DNA from: Pseudomonas sp. Irchel s3h14
GTDB taxonomy: Bacteria > Pseudomonadota > Gammaproteobacteria > Pseudomonadales > Pseudomonadaceae
Assembly: GCF_900187425.1 (NCBI RefSeq)
Contig: NZ_FYDJ01000007.1
Span: 186,001 to 250,000 of the forward strand
Length of the DNA: 64,000 bases
Reading direction: 5' to 3'
Under the pieces are notes generated by a model. It had not been told where the DNA came from, made no database searches, and was given only the letters and a program-made list of their open reading frames with translations. Both the position numbers and the translations under genes were made by a program. How positions within the stretch are numbered: position 1 is the stretch's first letter; each line of letters starts with the position of its first letter. Below, piece after piece: positions 27,271 to 35,900 of the stretch.

Positions 27271-28752
27271 CTAGCGCATCACGAAGGGATCAGGCATGGG
27301 TGCCTGAGAGAGGTTGATCCACACCGTTTTCAGCTCGGTGTAGGCCAGCACCGAATCGATGCCGCTCTCGCGTCCGTAGCCGCTGTTCTTGAAACCGCCG
27401 ATCGGCGCCATGGCCGAGACGGCGCGGTAGGTGTTGACCCAGATAATCCCCGAGCGAACGTCCCGGGCCAGGCGATGGGCTCGCCCCAGGTCGCGGGTCC
27501 AGATGCCGGCGGCGAGGCCGAACTGCGAGTCGTTGGCAATCGCCAGGGCTTCGGCTTCATCCTTGAAGCGAATCACCGAGGCCACCGGACCGAACACCTC
27601 TTCCTGCATGATCTTCATCGAGTTGCGGTCGCATTCGAACAGGGTTGGCTCATAGAACCAGCCATCCCCCAGATTCTCGGGACGCTTGCCGCCCAGACGC
27701 AGACGCGCACCCTCCGCCACGGCATCGGCTACCAAGCCTTCGACCACGGCCAGTTGTTGAGCAGTGGCCATCGGGCCCATTTCGCTACTGTCTTCCTGCG
27801 GGTTGCCGATGCGGATGCGCTTGGCGCGTTCGACCAGACGATCGACGAACTCATCGTAGATTTCGTCCTGTACCAACAACCGCGAGCCGGAAACGCAGCT
27901 CTGGCCTGATGCCGCATAGATCCCGGCAATCGCACCATTGATAGCGCTGTCGAGGTCAGCGTCGGCAAAGATAATGTTCGGTGATTTTCCGCCCAGTTCC
28001 AGCGACAGCTTGGCGAAGTTCTCGGCGCTGCTGCGCACCACATGCCGGGCCGTGGCAGCGCCGCCGGTGAAGGCGATCTTGCGCACCAGCGGATGGCGGG
28101 TGAGGGCGGCGCCGGTGCTTGGGCCGTAACCGGTGACGACGTTGACCACGCCCGGCGGGATACCGGCTTCCAGCGCCAGGCGAGCCAGCTCGAGAATGGT
28201 TGCCGAGGCGTGCTCGGACGGTTTGATCACAATGGTGTTGCCTGCCGCGAGGGCCGGTGCCAGTTTGATCGCCGTCAGGTACAGCGGGCTGTTCCAGGGA
28301 ATGATCGCCGCGACCACACCCATGGCTTCATGCACCGTGTAGGCAAACAGGTCCGGCTTGTCCAGCGGCAGGGTGCCGCCTTCGAGCTTGTCGGCCAGGC
28401 CTGCGGTGTAGTGGAAGAACTCCGGCAGGTAGCCGACCTGACCGCGGGTTTCGCGAATCAGCTTGCCGTTGTCGCGGCTTTCCAGTTGCGCCAGTTGTTC
28501 CTTGTTTTCAGCGATCAGGTCACCGAGGCGGCGCAGCAGTTTGCCCCGAGCGGTGGCGGTCAGGCCGCGCCAGGCCGGGCTGTCGAAAGCTGTCTGCGCA
28601 GCCTGCACAGCGCGCTCGACATCGGCTTCGTCGGCATCGGGTAATTCAGCCCAGGCTTGAGCCAGGGCCGGGTTCAGGCTTTCAAAGGTTTTGCCGGAGA
28701 GGGCATCGACCCATTCACCGCCGATGCACATCTGGAAGCGTGCGAGTGTCAT
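27271..28752 (-). CDS. Aldehyde dehydrogenase
   Basis: 493 residues. Key segments are IPWNSPLYLTAIKLAPALAA near 155, LSLELGGKSPNIIFADADLD near 255, the catalytic Cys in ASGQSCVSGSRLLVQ near 290 and PIGGFKNSGYGRE near 460. It belongs to the broad NAD-dependent ALDH group and is not closely related to the SSADH downstream. It begins four bases inside the end of the hydrolase gene. I infer that it oxidises an aldehyde formed by ring opening, before the amide or ester hydrolysis steps. Confidence 0.88.
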   Translation of the reverse strand: MTLARFQMCIGGEWVDALSGKTFESLNPALAQAWAELPDADEADVERAVQAAQTAFDSPAWRGLTATARGKLLRRLGDLIAENKEQLAQLESRDNGKLIRETRGQVGYLPEFFHYTAGLADKLEGGTLPLDKPDLFAYTVHEAMGVVAAIIPWNSPLYLTAIKLAPALAAGNTIVIKPSEHASATILELARLALEAGIPPGVVNVVTGYGPSTGAALTRHPLVRKIAFTGGAATARHVVRSSAENFAKLSLELGGKSPNIIFADADLDSAINGAIAGIYAASGQSCVSGSRLLVQDEIYDEFVDRLVERAKRIRIGNPQEDSSEMGPMATAQQLAVVEGLVADAVAEGARLRLGGKRPENLGDGWFYEPTLFECDRNSMKIMQEEVFGPVASVIRFKDEAEALAIANDSQFGLAAGIWTRDLGRAHRLARDVRSGIIWVNTYRAVSAMAPIGGFKNSGYGRESGIDSVLAYTELKTVWINLSQAPMPDPFVMR

Positions 28753-29582
28753 GCAACGATCCCCTTTATTTGGTTTTGTCGGGCGTTTGCCGTGTCGAGA
28801 AATTGCAGCAACAACTGGTTGACCAGACGCGGCGATTCTACGGGCATCATATGCCGCTGCTCGGCGAGCACGGCAACGGTAGCGCCGGGAATTCGCTCGG
28901 CCAGTTGCTGGGCCATTTCCGGTGTCGAGCCAGGGTCCAGTTCGCCGGTGGCGACCAGTGTCGGCACCTGAATACTTCCCAGATCTTCCGCGCGGTACAT
29001 GTCTTGGGTCGCGAACAGCTCATAAGTGGTCAGGTAACCCTGCGGATCGTTACCCGCCAAGGTCTGGCGCAAGGCGGCGATCTGCGCCGGATTGGCCGCC
29101 TGATATTCGCGGCTGAACCAGCGCGACAGCGCCGCTTCGGCGTTGGCGTCCGGACCATGCTCGGCTGCCTGAGCGGTGCGGGCAATGACACCGGCGCGTT
29201 GCTCGGGGCTGCGGTTGAATACGCTGTTGAGCACCACCAGGCCTTGCAGGCGTTGCGGGTAATGCAAGGCAAACGCCCGTGCCACCAGCCCGCCCATGGA
29301 AAAACCGATCACCGTTGCCTGAGGCAGTTGCAGGTGGTCGAGCAGTTCCAGCAACTGGTCGGCATAGCCGAGCAGAGGCGTGCCGCTTTCCGGGCGCGGG
29401 CTGGCGCCATGGCCAAGCATGTCGTAGGCAATCACACGGTACTTCGTGGCCAGGCCAACGACCTGGCCGCCCCACATTTCTTTGTTCAGGCCCACGCCGT
29501 GGATCAAAACCACGGGCTGGCCTTGGCCGGTCGCCAGGTAACTGGTGCCAGCCGGGGTGCGTTCAGCGGTGAGCCGAATCAT
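28749..29582 (-). CDS. Alpha/beta hydrolase (RutD-like)
   Basis: 277 residues from the ATG at 29582. The oxyanion loop lies in VVLIHGVGLNKEMW near 27, the nucleophile elbow GFSMGG near 95, an acid residue near ATGELDPGSTPEMA, and the C-terminal His in LAEQRHMMPVE. This matches small hydrolases such as RutD, 3-oxoadipate enol-lactonase and carbamate hydrolases. It is the second gene after the DUF1185 protein and overlaps the aldehyde dehydrogenase by four bases. The function is inferred as hydrolysis of a linear ring-cleavage product. Confidence 0.87.
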   Translation of the reverse strand: MIRLTAERTPAGTSYLATGQGQPVVLIHGVGLNKEMWGGQVVGLATKYRVIAYDMLGHGASPRPESGTPLLGYADQLLELLDHLQLPQATVIGFSMGGLVARAFALHYPQRLQGLVVLNSVFNRSPEQRAGVIARTAQAAEHGPDANAEAALSRWFSREYQAANPAQIAALRQTLAGNDPQGYLTTYELFATQDMYRAEDLGSIQVPTLVATGELDPGSTPEMAQQLAERIPGATVAVLAEQRHMMPVESPRLVNQLLLQFLDTANARQNQIKGIVA

Positions 29583-29626
29583 GGAGCGCTCCTGCATGCC
29601 TTTTTTGTTGTGGTGACTGACCTGGA

Positions 29627-30217
29627 TTACTGGGCGTTTTCCGCTGCCAGTTCTTCCAGATCGATGTAACGGTTGCCGATGCGTGGGTGCAGGCGACCGC
29701 CATCGGCGCAACCCAGGACCACGACGATTTCATCGGCGCGGGGCGCGTCTTCGATCTGCATTTCAAGGGTGATGTAGTGCGAACGCAGGCCTTCGTCGTC
29801 TTTATGCATCATCGGAATCTGGATCGAGGTGCCCGGGCCGCCGCGCTTGTTGGTGAAGCTCAGGTAGCTCTTGGCTTTCACCGCTTCGCGATAATGGTTA
29901 CCGAAACGCAGGGTATGGATTACGGCGGAGGCGTGCTCGATTTCACCGTCGGCGCCGACTACCGCGGCCTTGCCATAGGCTTCGATCTTCTCGGCGCCGC
30001 CGATGATGCCCACCAGGCGTTCGACCATCAGTGCGCCGAGGTCGGAGCAGTTGGCGCGGATTTCAGGCTTCAGATCTTCGACGAAGCCGCGGCCCAGCCA
30101 AGGGTTTTTCATCACTACGGCCAGCCCGACCATGGTCACAGGCTTGTCAGTAGCCTTGCCGCCTTCAATAAAGGTTTCTTCGACATAGCTGACGATCTTG
30201 CGGATTTCGAAACTCAT
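29627..30217 (-). CDS. DUF1185 ('amino acid synthesis') family protein
   Basis: 196 residues from the ATG at 30217. It contains RKIVSYVEETFIEGGK, MVGLAVVMKNPWLGRGFVED, LGALMVERLVGIIGG and AVIHTLRFGNHYREA, which I recognise as DUF1185. The family is annotated as amino-acid synthesis, but I know of no firm reaction. It leads the eight-gene operon (30217 down to 23437) with the shared operator 39 bases upstream. Its constant company with flavin monooxygenases and aldehyde dehydrogenases suggests a catabolic enzyme. Confidence 0.82.
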   Translation of the reverse strand: MSFEIRKIVSYVEETFIEGGKATDKPVTMVGLAVVMKNPWLGRGFVEDLKPEIRANCSDLGALMVERLVGIIGGAEKIEAYGKAAVVGADGEIEHASAVIHTLRFGNHYREAVKAKSYLSFTNKRGGPGTSIQIPMMHKDDEGLRSHYITLEMQIEDAPRADEIVVVLGCADGGRLHPRIGNRYIDLEELAAENAQ

Positions 30218-30255
30218 GAGCTGCTCCGTGTAGGGTGAGAGTGTCTGTGCGTCTG

Positions 30256-30272
30256 ATGGTATACCATAATAC
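30256..30272. promoter_or_regulatory. Shared operator motif, site 5 (eight-gene catabolic operon)
   Basis: ATGGTATACCATAATAC contains the perfect 12-base palindrome ATGGTATACCAT. It is 39 bases before the DUF1185 start, close enough to overlap the promoter. It is the best copy of the motif and defines its centre. Confidence 0.7.
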
Positions 30273-30527
30273 CTGAAGTACAAGTCCCTGAAATGAGTTT
30301 GTGCTCGAACAGTCGACAAATGGCCAGTCCCGCGTCTTGGTGGCAGTAAAGGCGCCTGCGGATAAATAGGCTGCGCAGGCAGGGGTGGAAGACCACGCCT
30401 GTGGTGTTGAGGATTTAAAGGTATTACCCAGGGCAAGTTAGATTGGTGGGGCAAGGCGACAGGGACCCAGTGGAGACGGATGTTGGAAAAGTCATCATCG
30501 ACTCGGTCGGCGGGTGCTCGTAGGTGG

Positions 30528-31238
30528 AGGGCTACACGGCACTGAGTCGATCACCCAACAGGTTCCAGGCGAGTTTCTTCTCTTCGGCATAATCGTGATG
30601 CAGGTAGTGGCGCCTCACTCAAGAACAAGCCAGTACATGGTTTTGGCAGCGATCAATGACATCCAAGCTGACTCCCAAAGCCTGCATCATGGTCGCGACC
30701 GTGCGGCGCAGGTCATGAGGCGTCCAGTCGCCGCTCTGACCGTCAGCAAGGACCAGGGTATCGTCGTGACGCCGTCGTGAGAGGGCCTTGCGGTTTTTGA
30801 ATCGAGCCTGCTGATCGCCTACCTGCTTACTCCACTTTCACATCAACATGCTGATCATCCTGCTTGTTCGGAAAGCACCACCTGGAGTCTCCCGTGAGGG
30901 TCTTGAGTTCCTGAAAGAAATGCAGGGCGAAGGGTGAGAGGAAGACATGGTGGTCCTGCTTCTTGCCGCGAGTGCCTTTGACACTTTCACTGGGGAGAAA
31001 CCACGTCTGCTGGTCCAGATCGGCATTTTTCCATTCGGCCTGCAGCAACTCGCCTATCCGGCACAGCGTACCCCGGCTGATCCAGAGCGCGAGTTGAGTC
31101 TCCTTCTTCAGCGGCCGAATGCCCTCGTACTTTTGACCGGCGGGGAGGGCGTTGTAGTCGGCGGTCATTTGTTGGAAGCGGTTATGCAGTTTCAACAGCT
31201 CAGGCGCCAGTACCGGTGTATGTCATCGGCAAGGACAT
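30528..31238 (-). pseudogene. Phage-type tyrosine integrase remnant (C-terminal half)
   Basis: The longest open piece (30827-31195) reads ISRGTLCRIGELLQAEW, with the catalytic Arg of tyrosine recombinases, and SESVKGTRGKKQDHHVFLSP. After a frame change it continues as SKQVGDQQARFKNRKALSRR and DWTPHDLRRTVATMMQALGV (the HxLRR box), then hits a TGA before YLHHDYAEEKKLAWNLLGDR with the nucleophile tyrosine region. The N-terminal half is absent. Frameshift plus nonsense make it inactive. It marks the left border of the A+T-rich block. Confidence 0.8.
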
Positions 31239-31311
31239 ACTGACGGCGGGCCTGCTGGCCCGTCATTGCTCAATAGGATTCTCACCAGCCCCGACGAGCT
31301 TGAGAGCTCAC

Positions 31312-31914
31312 TTACTGGTGTATTTCAGTGACAGACATGGTGAAGACCAGCCGGGATCTACCTGCATTGGCGTAGGAGTGTGGAACGTCCGTTTTTGCCA
31401 CTGCGGAGCTTCCAGCAGGGATGACTAATTCGGTTTCCCCGACAACACATTTCAGTGTCCCTTTCTCCACATGGAACAATTCAAGTGTGCCCTGAGGGTG
31501 TCCTTGTGACGAAAAGGATTCACCTGGGAACATTTCCCAGCGCCACAACTCAATCATGTTGGGCCCTGTCGTTCCTGCAAGAAGCCGGGCTGTCCCACCC
31601 AGATCACCGGTCCAGAGAGTAGGGATCTCCTGACTGTCGATAATGTGGGCAGCAGGGGCGTCCGTCACATTGACGATGTCTGCAACAGAAAGCCCCAACG
31701 CTGCGGCGATTTTGCAAAGGATGCCAATGCTCGGGTTAGCCGTACATTTCTCAATTTCGACGACCATTCCTTTACTCACGCCTGAGCGACGGGATAGTTC
31801 ATCTAACGTGATTTTCTGATTCTTTCGTGCCTGTTTGAGCGTGCGCGCAACTGCCAGGCTCACAGTCTGAGCATCAGCGCCAGGCGCGGTCGATATACCG
31901 GTATTTATGGTCAT
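31312..31914 (-). CDS. XRE-family regulator with C-terminal cupin
   Basis: 200 residues. HTH at about 25-80 (ITLDELSRRSGVSKGMVVEI), linker, then a cupin_2 barrel (about 120-195: LFHVEKGTLKCVVGETELVI). It is divergent from the ctdA-like gene across a 161-base gap. Its sequence differs clearly from the XRE-cupin at 2812-3429. I infer local control of the ctdA/DapA-like unit. The A+T-rich codon choice matches the rest of the island. Confidence 0.85.
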   Translation of the reverse strand: MTINTGISTAPGADAQTVSLAVARTLKQARKNQKITLDELSRRSGVSKGMVVEIEKCTANPSIGILCKIAAALGLSVADIVNVTDAPAAHIIDSQEIPTLWTGDLGGTARLLAGTTGPNMIELWRWEMFPGESFSSQGHPQGTLELFHVEKGTLKCVVGETELVIPAGSSAVAKTDVPHSYANAGRSRLVFTMSVTEIHQ

Positions 31915-32013
31915 TGTTGATGATCATGAGAAAAAGTTGAAAGGGATTCTCGACGCTTGCCGCTAGTGTCGTCAATCTGCTCGGTAGTTAAGCCTGATCA
32001 GTAAGGTCGATAT

Positions 32014-32030
32014 ATTGACTTTTTTGGTCG
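32014..32030. promoter_or_regulatory. ATTGACT half-site upstream of the ctdA-like gene
   Basis: TATATTGACTTTTTTGGTC shares its left arm and spacing with the perfect repeat at 34362-34380 in front of the ThrC-like gene. This suggests one regulator acts on both promoters. The right arm is degenerate here. Confidence 0.35.
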
Positions 32031-32075
32031 CCAGTGGCTAGCATGAAACGACATGTGGATCACTGGAGATTTTTG

Positions 32076-32798
32076 ATGCTGTCCGTACTGCCGTTAATTG
32101 ACCAAACAGTTGCAGAGCTGGCACCGGGCTTCAGGGCGCTGAGCATCGTAGTGCGGGCTGCGCCCCTCACCAACCCTGGCGTTGCTCAAGCGGCCTTGGA
32201 TCGCGCTTGCCTGTCAGTGTTGTCAGATGGACCCGGCTGGGGAGAAGCCCATCTGGCAGCATGGGCAGAGACCTTTCGAAAATTCGGGGCTAAGCCGCAA
32301 CGTACGCCTTGCTCAGCCGAAGCGTTGCGCAAGCGGGTTTTACGTGACGGCAGCTTGCCGAGCCTGGATCCCATAGTTGATCTCTACAATGCCATCAGTA
32401 TCGAGTACGCGATCCCAGTAGGCGGGGAAAACATAGACGCCTATGTGGGCTCGCCGCAGCTCGTGGTCGCAGATGGCACTGAGCCTTTTGACACCATGAA
32501 AGAAGGTGCTGCAGCTTACGAGTATCCAGACGCCGGCGAAGTGGTATGGCGTGACGATAAAGGCGTGACATGCCGTCGTTGGAATTGGCGGCAAGGTGTC
32601 AGAACACGGCTGAGTGCTGATGCAAAACACATGTGGTTCATTCTGGAAAGTTTGCCGGCGATGCCTCTCGAAGCGCTGACGGAAGCAGGTGACAAGCTTA
32701 TCGAAGGCCTGCAACTGATGATGCCAGGCGTTCAGATTGAGAGCTCACTGATTGGTCCTGGAGCCAATCAGTCAATAGACGAGACCATGGAGTCATGA
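32076..32798 (+). CDS. ctdA: B3/B4-domain protein, probable canavanyl-tRNA(Arg) deacylase
   Basis: 240 residues from the ATG at 32076, with GGAG seven bases upstream. The body matches the tRNA-editing B3/B4 domain of PheRS beta as a free-standing protein: SLDPIVDLYNAISIEYAIPV near 110 and GENIDAYVGSPQL, with a C-terminal EVVWRDDKGVTCRRWNWRQG. Free-standing CtdA is known from Pseudomonas canavaninivorans, where it removes canavanine from mischarged tRNA(Arg). The assignment rests on this architecture plus the canavanine-type genes 2-12 kb downstream. It abuts a DapA-family gene. Confidence 0.72.
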   Translation: MLSVLPLIDQTVAELAPGFRALSIVVRAAPLTNPGVAQAALDRACLSVLSDGPGWGEAHLAAWAETFRKFGAKPQRTPCSAEALRKRVLRDGSLPSLDPIVDLYNAISIEYAIPVGGENIDAYVGSPQLVVADGTEPFDTMKEGAAAYEYPDAGEVVWRDDKGVTCRRWNWRQGVRTRLSADAKHMWFILESLPAMPLEALTEAGDKLIEGLQLMMPGVQIESSLIGPGANQSIDETMES

Positions 32799-33695
32799 AT
32801 GATGTTTACCGGCCTTAGTGCATTTCCTTTGACGCCTATGAATGAGCAAGGTGTGGATGAAAATGTCTTTACTCGTCTTGTTGAGCAACTGGCAGCAGCG
32901 AATGTCGACTCCATCGGTGCACTCGGATCTACCGGTAGCTATGCGTATCTTTCTCGGGCTGAGCGCTCTCGAGTTACGCAGTTGGCAGTAGAGGCGGCGG
33001 GCAATGTGCCTGTCATGGTCAGCATTGGATCGCTACGCACGCGTGACGTGCTATTGCTGGCCGAGGAGGCACAAAAGGTGGGTGTCAGAGCCTTGTTGCT
33101 ACCACCTGTTTCCTATCAGAAGCTATCTGCGGAAGATGTCTTTTCATTGTATGAAACGGTCACGGCCAATATCTCAGTCCCGCTATGTGTCTATGACAAT
33201 CCGGGTACTACCCATTTCGAATTTACTGACGAGCTGCATGGACGCATTGCCGAGCTACCCAATGTGAGTTCAATCAAAATCCCTGGCGTTCCCGAGGCAC
33301 CATATCTTGCCAAGGCACGCGTGGATCGTCTTCGAGAGCTGGTTCCGAACCACGTTACGATCGGGGTGAGCGGTGATGTCTTTGCTGCTGTCGGCATGAA
33401 TGCTGGCTGTGACGCCTGGTACTCCGTCATGGGAGGGCTGTTCCCCAAGACGGCGCTAGCGATTACGCGAGCGGCATTGTCTGGTGATGCCCATGAAGCC
33501 ACACGCCTTTCTGAATGCTTAAAGCCACTCTGGTCGTTGTTCAGGCAATTTGGAGGTAGCTTTCGTGTCGTGGCGACTGCCGCAGAGCTTCGTGGATTTA
33601 CCCAGCATCCAAGCGTGCCCCTGCCGCTCCGAACGATAAGTGGTGAAGGGCGTAAGCAAATTGCCGCGGTGATCGACGAGCTCGAACTGAACTGA
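32799..33695 (+). CDS. Dihydrodipicolinate synthase (DapA)/N-acetylneuraminate lyase family protein
   Basis: 298 residues of the class I aldolase barrel. Tyr132 (CVYDNPGTT) and the Schiff-base Lys160 (VSSIKIPG) are in place. The DapA GTTGE loop reads GSTGS (43-47), so it is unlikely to be the lysine-biosynthesis DapA. Family members cleave or form C-C bonds with pyruvate or similar keto acids. The ATG directly follows the ctdA-like stop codon, so the two are co-translated. Its role beside a tRNA-editing enzyme is unexplained. Confidence 0.87.
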   Translation: MMFTGLSAFPLTPMNEQGVDENVFTRLVEQLAAANVDSIGALGSTGSYAYLSRAERSRVTQLAVEAAGNVPVMVSIGSLRTRDVLLLAEEAQKVGVRALLLPPVSYQKLSAEDVFSLYETVTANISVPLCVYDNPGTTHFEFTDELHGRIAELPNVSSIKIPGVPEAPYLAKARVDRLRELVPNHVTIGVSGDVFAAVGMNAGCDAWYSVMGGLFPKTALAITRAALSGDAHEATRLSECLKPLWSLFRQFGGSFRVVATAAELRGFTQHPSVPLPLRTISGEGRKQIAAVIDELELN

Positions 33696-33721
33696 ACCTG
33701 GCTTCTTACATAGAAGGAGGA

Positions 33722-33752
33722 CGCCTGCCCACCATGTTCCATGAGGCAGGCG
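33722..33752. terminator. Hairpin between the DapA-like and DinB-like genes
   Basis: CGCCTGCC and GGCAGGCG form an eight-base stem between two convergent genes. The following T-tract is weak. Confidence 0.5.
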
Positions 33753-33761
33753 AGCAGGTTT

Positions 33762-34244
33762 CTAGCGTTTCAAAAACGTTGTGAAGTGGTCCTTGTGATC
33801 CTGCAGGATCTCGCGTGGCAAGATAGTTCCAATACCCCCTCGATGTTGCAGACCATGGGAAAGCACATGCGCCAGAATTTGCTCCTTCGTCATGTTGCCT
33901 GGCTTCCCGTCCTTGAAAATAAACGCCACTGGATCAGACAATTCCATTGCGGTGACTGATTTGGTGTAGTCAACAAACCATTGATTCGCTATGGAAAATT
34001 GTTCTTCTAGCGGAGTCAGGTTCGGCGGTTGGTCAGTCACGACGGAGTCAAATTCGTCTGGGTTTCCTTGCAGTCTGGCGATGAACAGCTGATCAACAAT
34101 GTTGATGTGGCTGAGCCAGTACATCGCTTTCGCCATTTCGTCTGGATAGGATTTCGCCGCCGGGGCTTTCAAGCATTTGAATAGCTCCTCCTCAGACCAT
34201 GCCTTGTACTGGTAAAGCGAATGCAGAAGGTTCTTGGCACACAT
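33762..34244 (-). CDS. DinB-like four-helix-bundle protein
   Basis: 160 residues. The order MYWLSHINIVDQLFIARLQG (first metal-ligand His) and ILAHVLSHGLQHRGGIGTIL (paired His near the C-terminus) fits the DinB/YfiT-like superfamily. Members are metal-binding and include thiol-dependent transferases and stress proteins of unknown substrate. It is convergent with the DapA-like gene and divergent from the ThrC-like gene. No link to canavanine is evident, so it may be a passenger. Confidence 0.75.
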   Translation of the reverse strand: MCAKNLLHSLYQYKAWSEEELFKCLKAPAAKSYPDEMAKAMYWLSHINIVDQLFIARLQGNPDEFDSVVTDQPPNLTPLEEQFSIANQWFVDYTKSVTAMELSDPVAFIFKDGKPGNMTKEQILAHVLSHGLQHRGGIGTILPREILQDHKDHFTTFLKR

Positions 34245-34332
34245 GGTTTTCTCCCGGATTTCTAAACTGACAGATGTCTTGTGCTATTCGATGAGGTGGC
34301 GCCAAAGGCCTCATTTCGTATGGCTGAAAAAG

Positions 34333-34380
34333 GACTATTGGACAAATGGAATAGTCACTATATTGACTTTTATAGTCAAT
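34333..34380. promoter_or_regulatory. Two inverted repeats in front of the ThrC-like gene
   Basis: GACTATT...AATAGTC (34333-34356) is followed by ATTGACT-N5-AGTCAAT (34362-34380), a perfect 7-bp-arm repeat. Together they make an operator-like array in the 241-base divergent gap. A related half-site lies at 32014. Confidence 0.5.
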
Positions 34381-34485
34381 GGAAGGAAGCTGGATGACAA
34401 GCGATTTAAATCGTCGCATTGGATTTCAGCAGAGCACCGCCAGAGAGGCGGCTGGCTCAAAGATTGCGGGAGGGTGTCTCAGATT

Positions 34486-35886
34486 ATGAAATACGTCAGC
34501 ACGCGGACCCCTGGCAAAACATTCGAGTTCAGTGACGTGCTCATGGGCGCGTATGCACCAGATGGAGGGTTGTTCGTCCCTCTCAAGGTTCCTCGCTTCA
34601 AAAAGGAGGATCTCTCCAGGCTGGAATGGCTTCCTTTCCATGAACTGGCACGCCATGTGATTGAGCCGTTTATGGGTAGCTGGATCCCTCAAGATCAACT
34701 GTCTCAGATTCTTGAGGAGACGTTTGACTGCTTTAAAAGCAAAGCGGTTGCACCGCTTTACCAAACGGCGAGTAATGAGTGGATATTGGAATTGTTTCAC
34801 GGGCCAGCAGGCGTCTATCAGGACTTTGGTCTCCAATTGATGGCTCGCCTGGTTGAGCACGGTTTACTGAAATCTGGAAAGAAAGCGCTTGTTGTAGGTT
34901 GCACCGGTGGAGACACAGGCGCTGCTGCTATAAAAGCTTTCTCTGGTATGCAAGGTGTAACCGTAATTGTGCTGCATCCCTCCAGCGGAATAACGGAAGA
35001 GCATAGACGCCGCTTATTGAGTACGGGTGAAAAAAACATAGTTAATGTTGCTGTCGAAGGGGATTACTCTGATTGCCATCGCCTCTGCGAACAGTTCTTC
35101 AAGCACAATAACGAAACGCAGCAGCTGATATCGTTCAATTCCGTGAATTGGGTTCGAGTACTTGCGCATCTTTCCTTCTATTTTTATTCAGCGCTTCAAC
35201 TAGGGGCGCCTAACAGGGAAGTTGCCTTCAGCGTACCTACCGGTAATTTTGGTGCGCTGTATGCGGGCTACATTGCCAGGGAAATGGGGTTGCCGATCCG
35301 GCAATTGATTGTGGCCACCAATGCCAATGCGGGGTTGCATAACTTTCTCCAAACTAATCTCTACAGTCGTAATGAAATTCGCATTACCAATACCCCTAGT
35401 ATGAACGTTTCACTGGCCTCGAATTTTGAACGTTTGCAATGGAGCATTCTTAACCGGCGCGGAGAAAAAGTAGCCCGAAATATGGAGTTATTAGAGGGCG
35501 AGGGTTCGATTCAGTTAGAGCAAGATGAATGGTTGGAGGCGCGTAAACTTTTCGACTCTCTGTCCGTGGAAGATTCGGATGCTTTCAGGAGCATTCATGA
35601 GGTGTTTGCGCAGAGTGGTTATCTGGTCAGTCCCAACACCGCAATTGGCCTGCGAGCTGCTCGTGCCAGCAGGCGCAGCTTGTTAATTCCGATGATCTGT
35701 CTGGCGACAACACACCCATCGAAGAGTGCCGTAGTGACTGATGAATCAGACGCGCTGGGTGTCATCAAAGGGATCGGTGCTCCTCCTAGACCCGATTATG
35801 GATGCGTTTCAATTCCTAACGATGTTGGCGCATTTAAGCAGCTCATTCGGACGTTGTCCACAGACACGGAGTCTCGCTCGTTATAA
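34486..35886 (+). CDS. Threonine-synthase-like protein lacking the PLP lysine
   Basis: 466 residues from the ATG at 34486. Length and order match ThrC: APDGGLFVP near 25, FHGPAGVYQDFGLQLMA near 104-120, CTGGDTGAAA, FNSVNWVRVLAHLSFYFYSA and FSVPTGNFGALYAGYIAREM. In active enzymes the Schiff-base lysine stands in F-K-D; here the triplet is Y-Q-D with CAG at 34819-34821 (Gln112). The usual ATSGDTG also reads CTGGDTG. It is therefore unlikely to be a normal threonine synthase. The open frame, good ALDH/Hom context and lack of disruption suggest a selected, altered role. Confidence 0.85.
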   Translation: MKYVSTRTPGKTFEFSDVLMGAYAPDGGLFVPLKVPRFKKEDLSRLEWLPFHELARHVIEPFMGSWIPQDQLSQILEETFDCFKSKAVAPLYQTASNEWILELFHGPAGVYQDFGLQLMARLVEHGLLKSGKKALVVGCTGGDTGAAAIKAFSGMQGVTVIVLHPSSGITEEHRRRLLSTGEKNIVNVAVEGDYSDCHRLCEQFFKHNNETQQLISFNSVNWVRVLAHLSFYFYSALQLGAPNREVAFSVPTGNFGALYAGYIAREMGLPIRQLIVATNANAGLHNFLQTNLYSRNEIRITNTPSMNVSLASNFERLQWSILNRRGEKVARNMELLEGEGSIQLEQDEWLEARKLFDSLSVEDSDAFRSIHEVFAQSGYLVSPNTAIGLRAARASRRSLLIPMICLATTHPSKSAVVTDESDALGVIKGIGAPPRPDYGCVSIPNDVGAFKQLIRTLSTDTESRSL

Positions 35887-35900
35887 GTTTGGAGTTAGAG

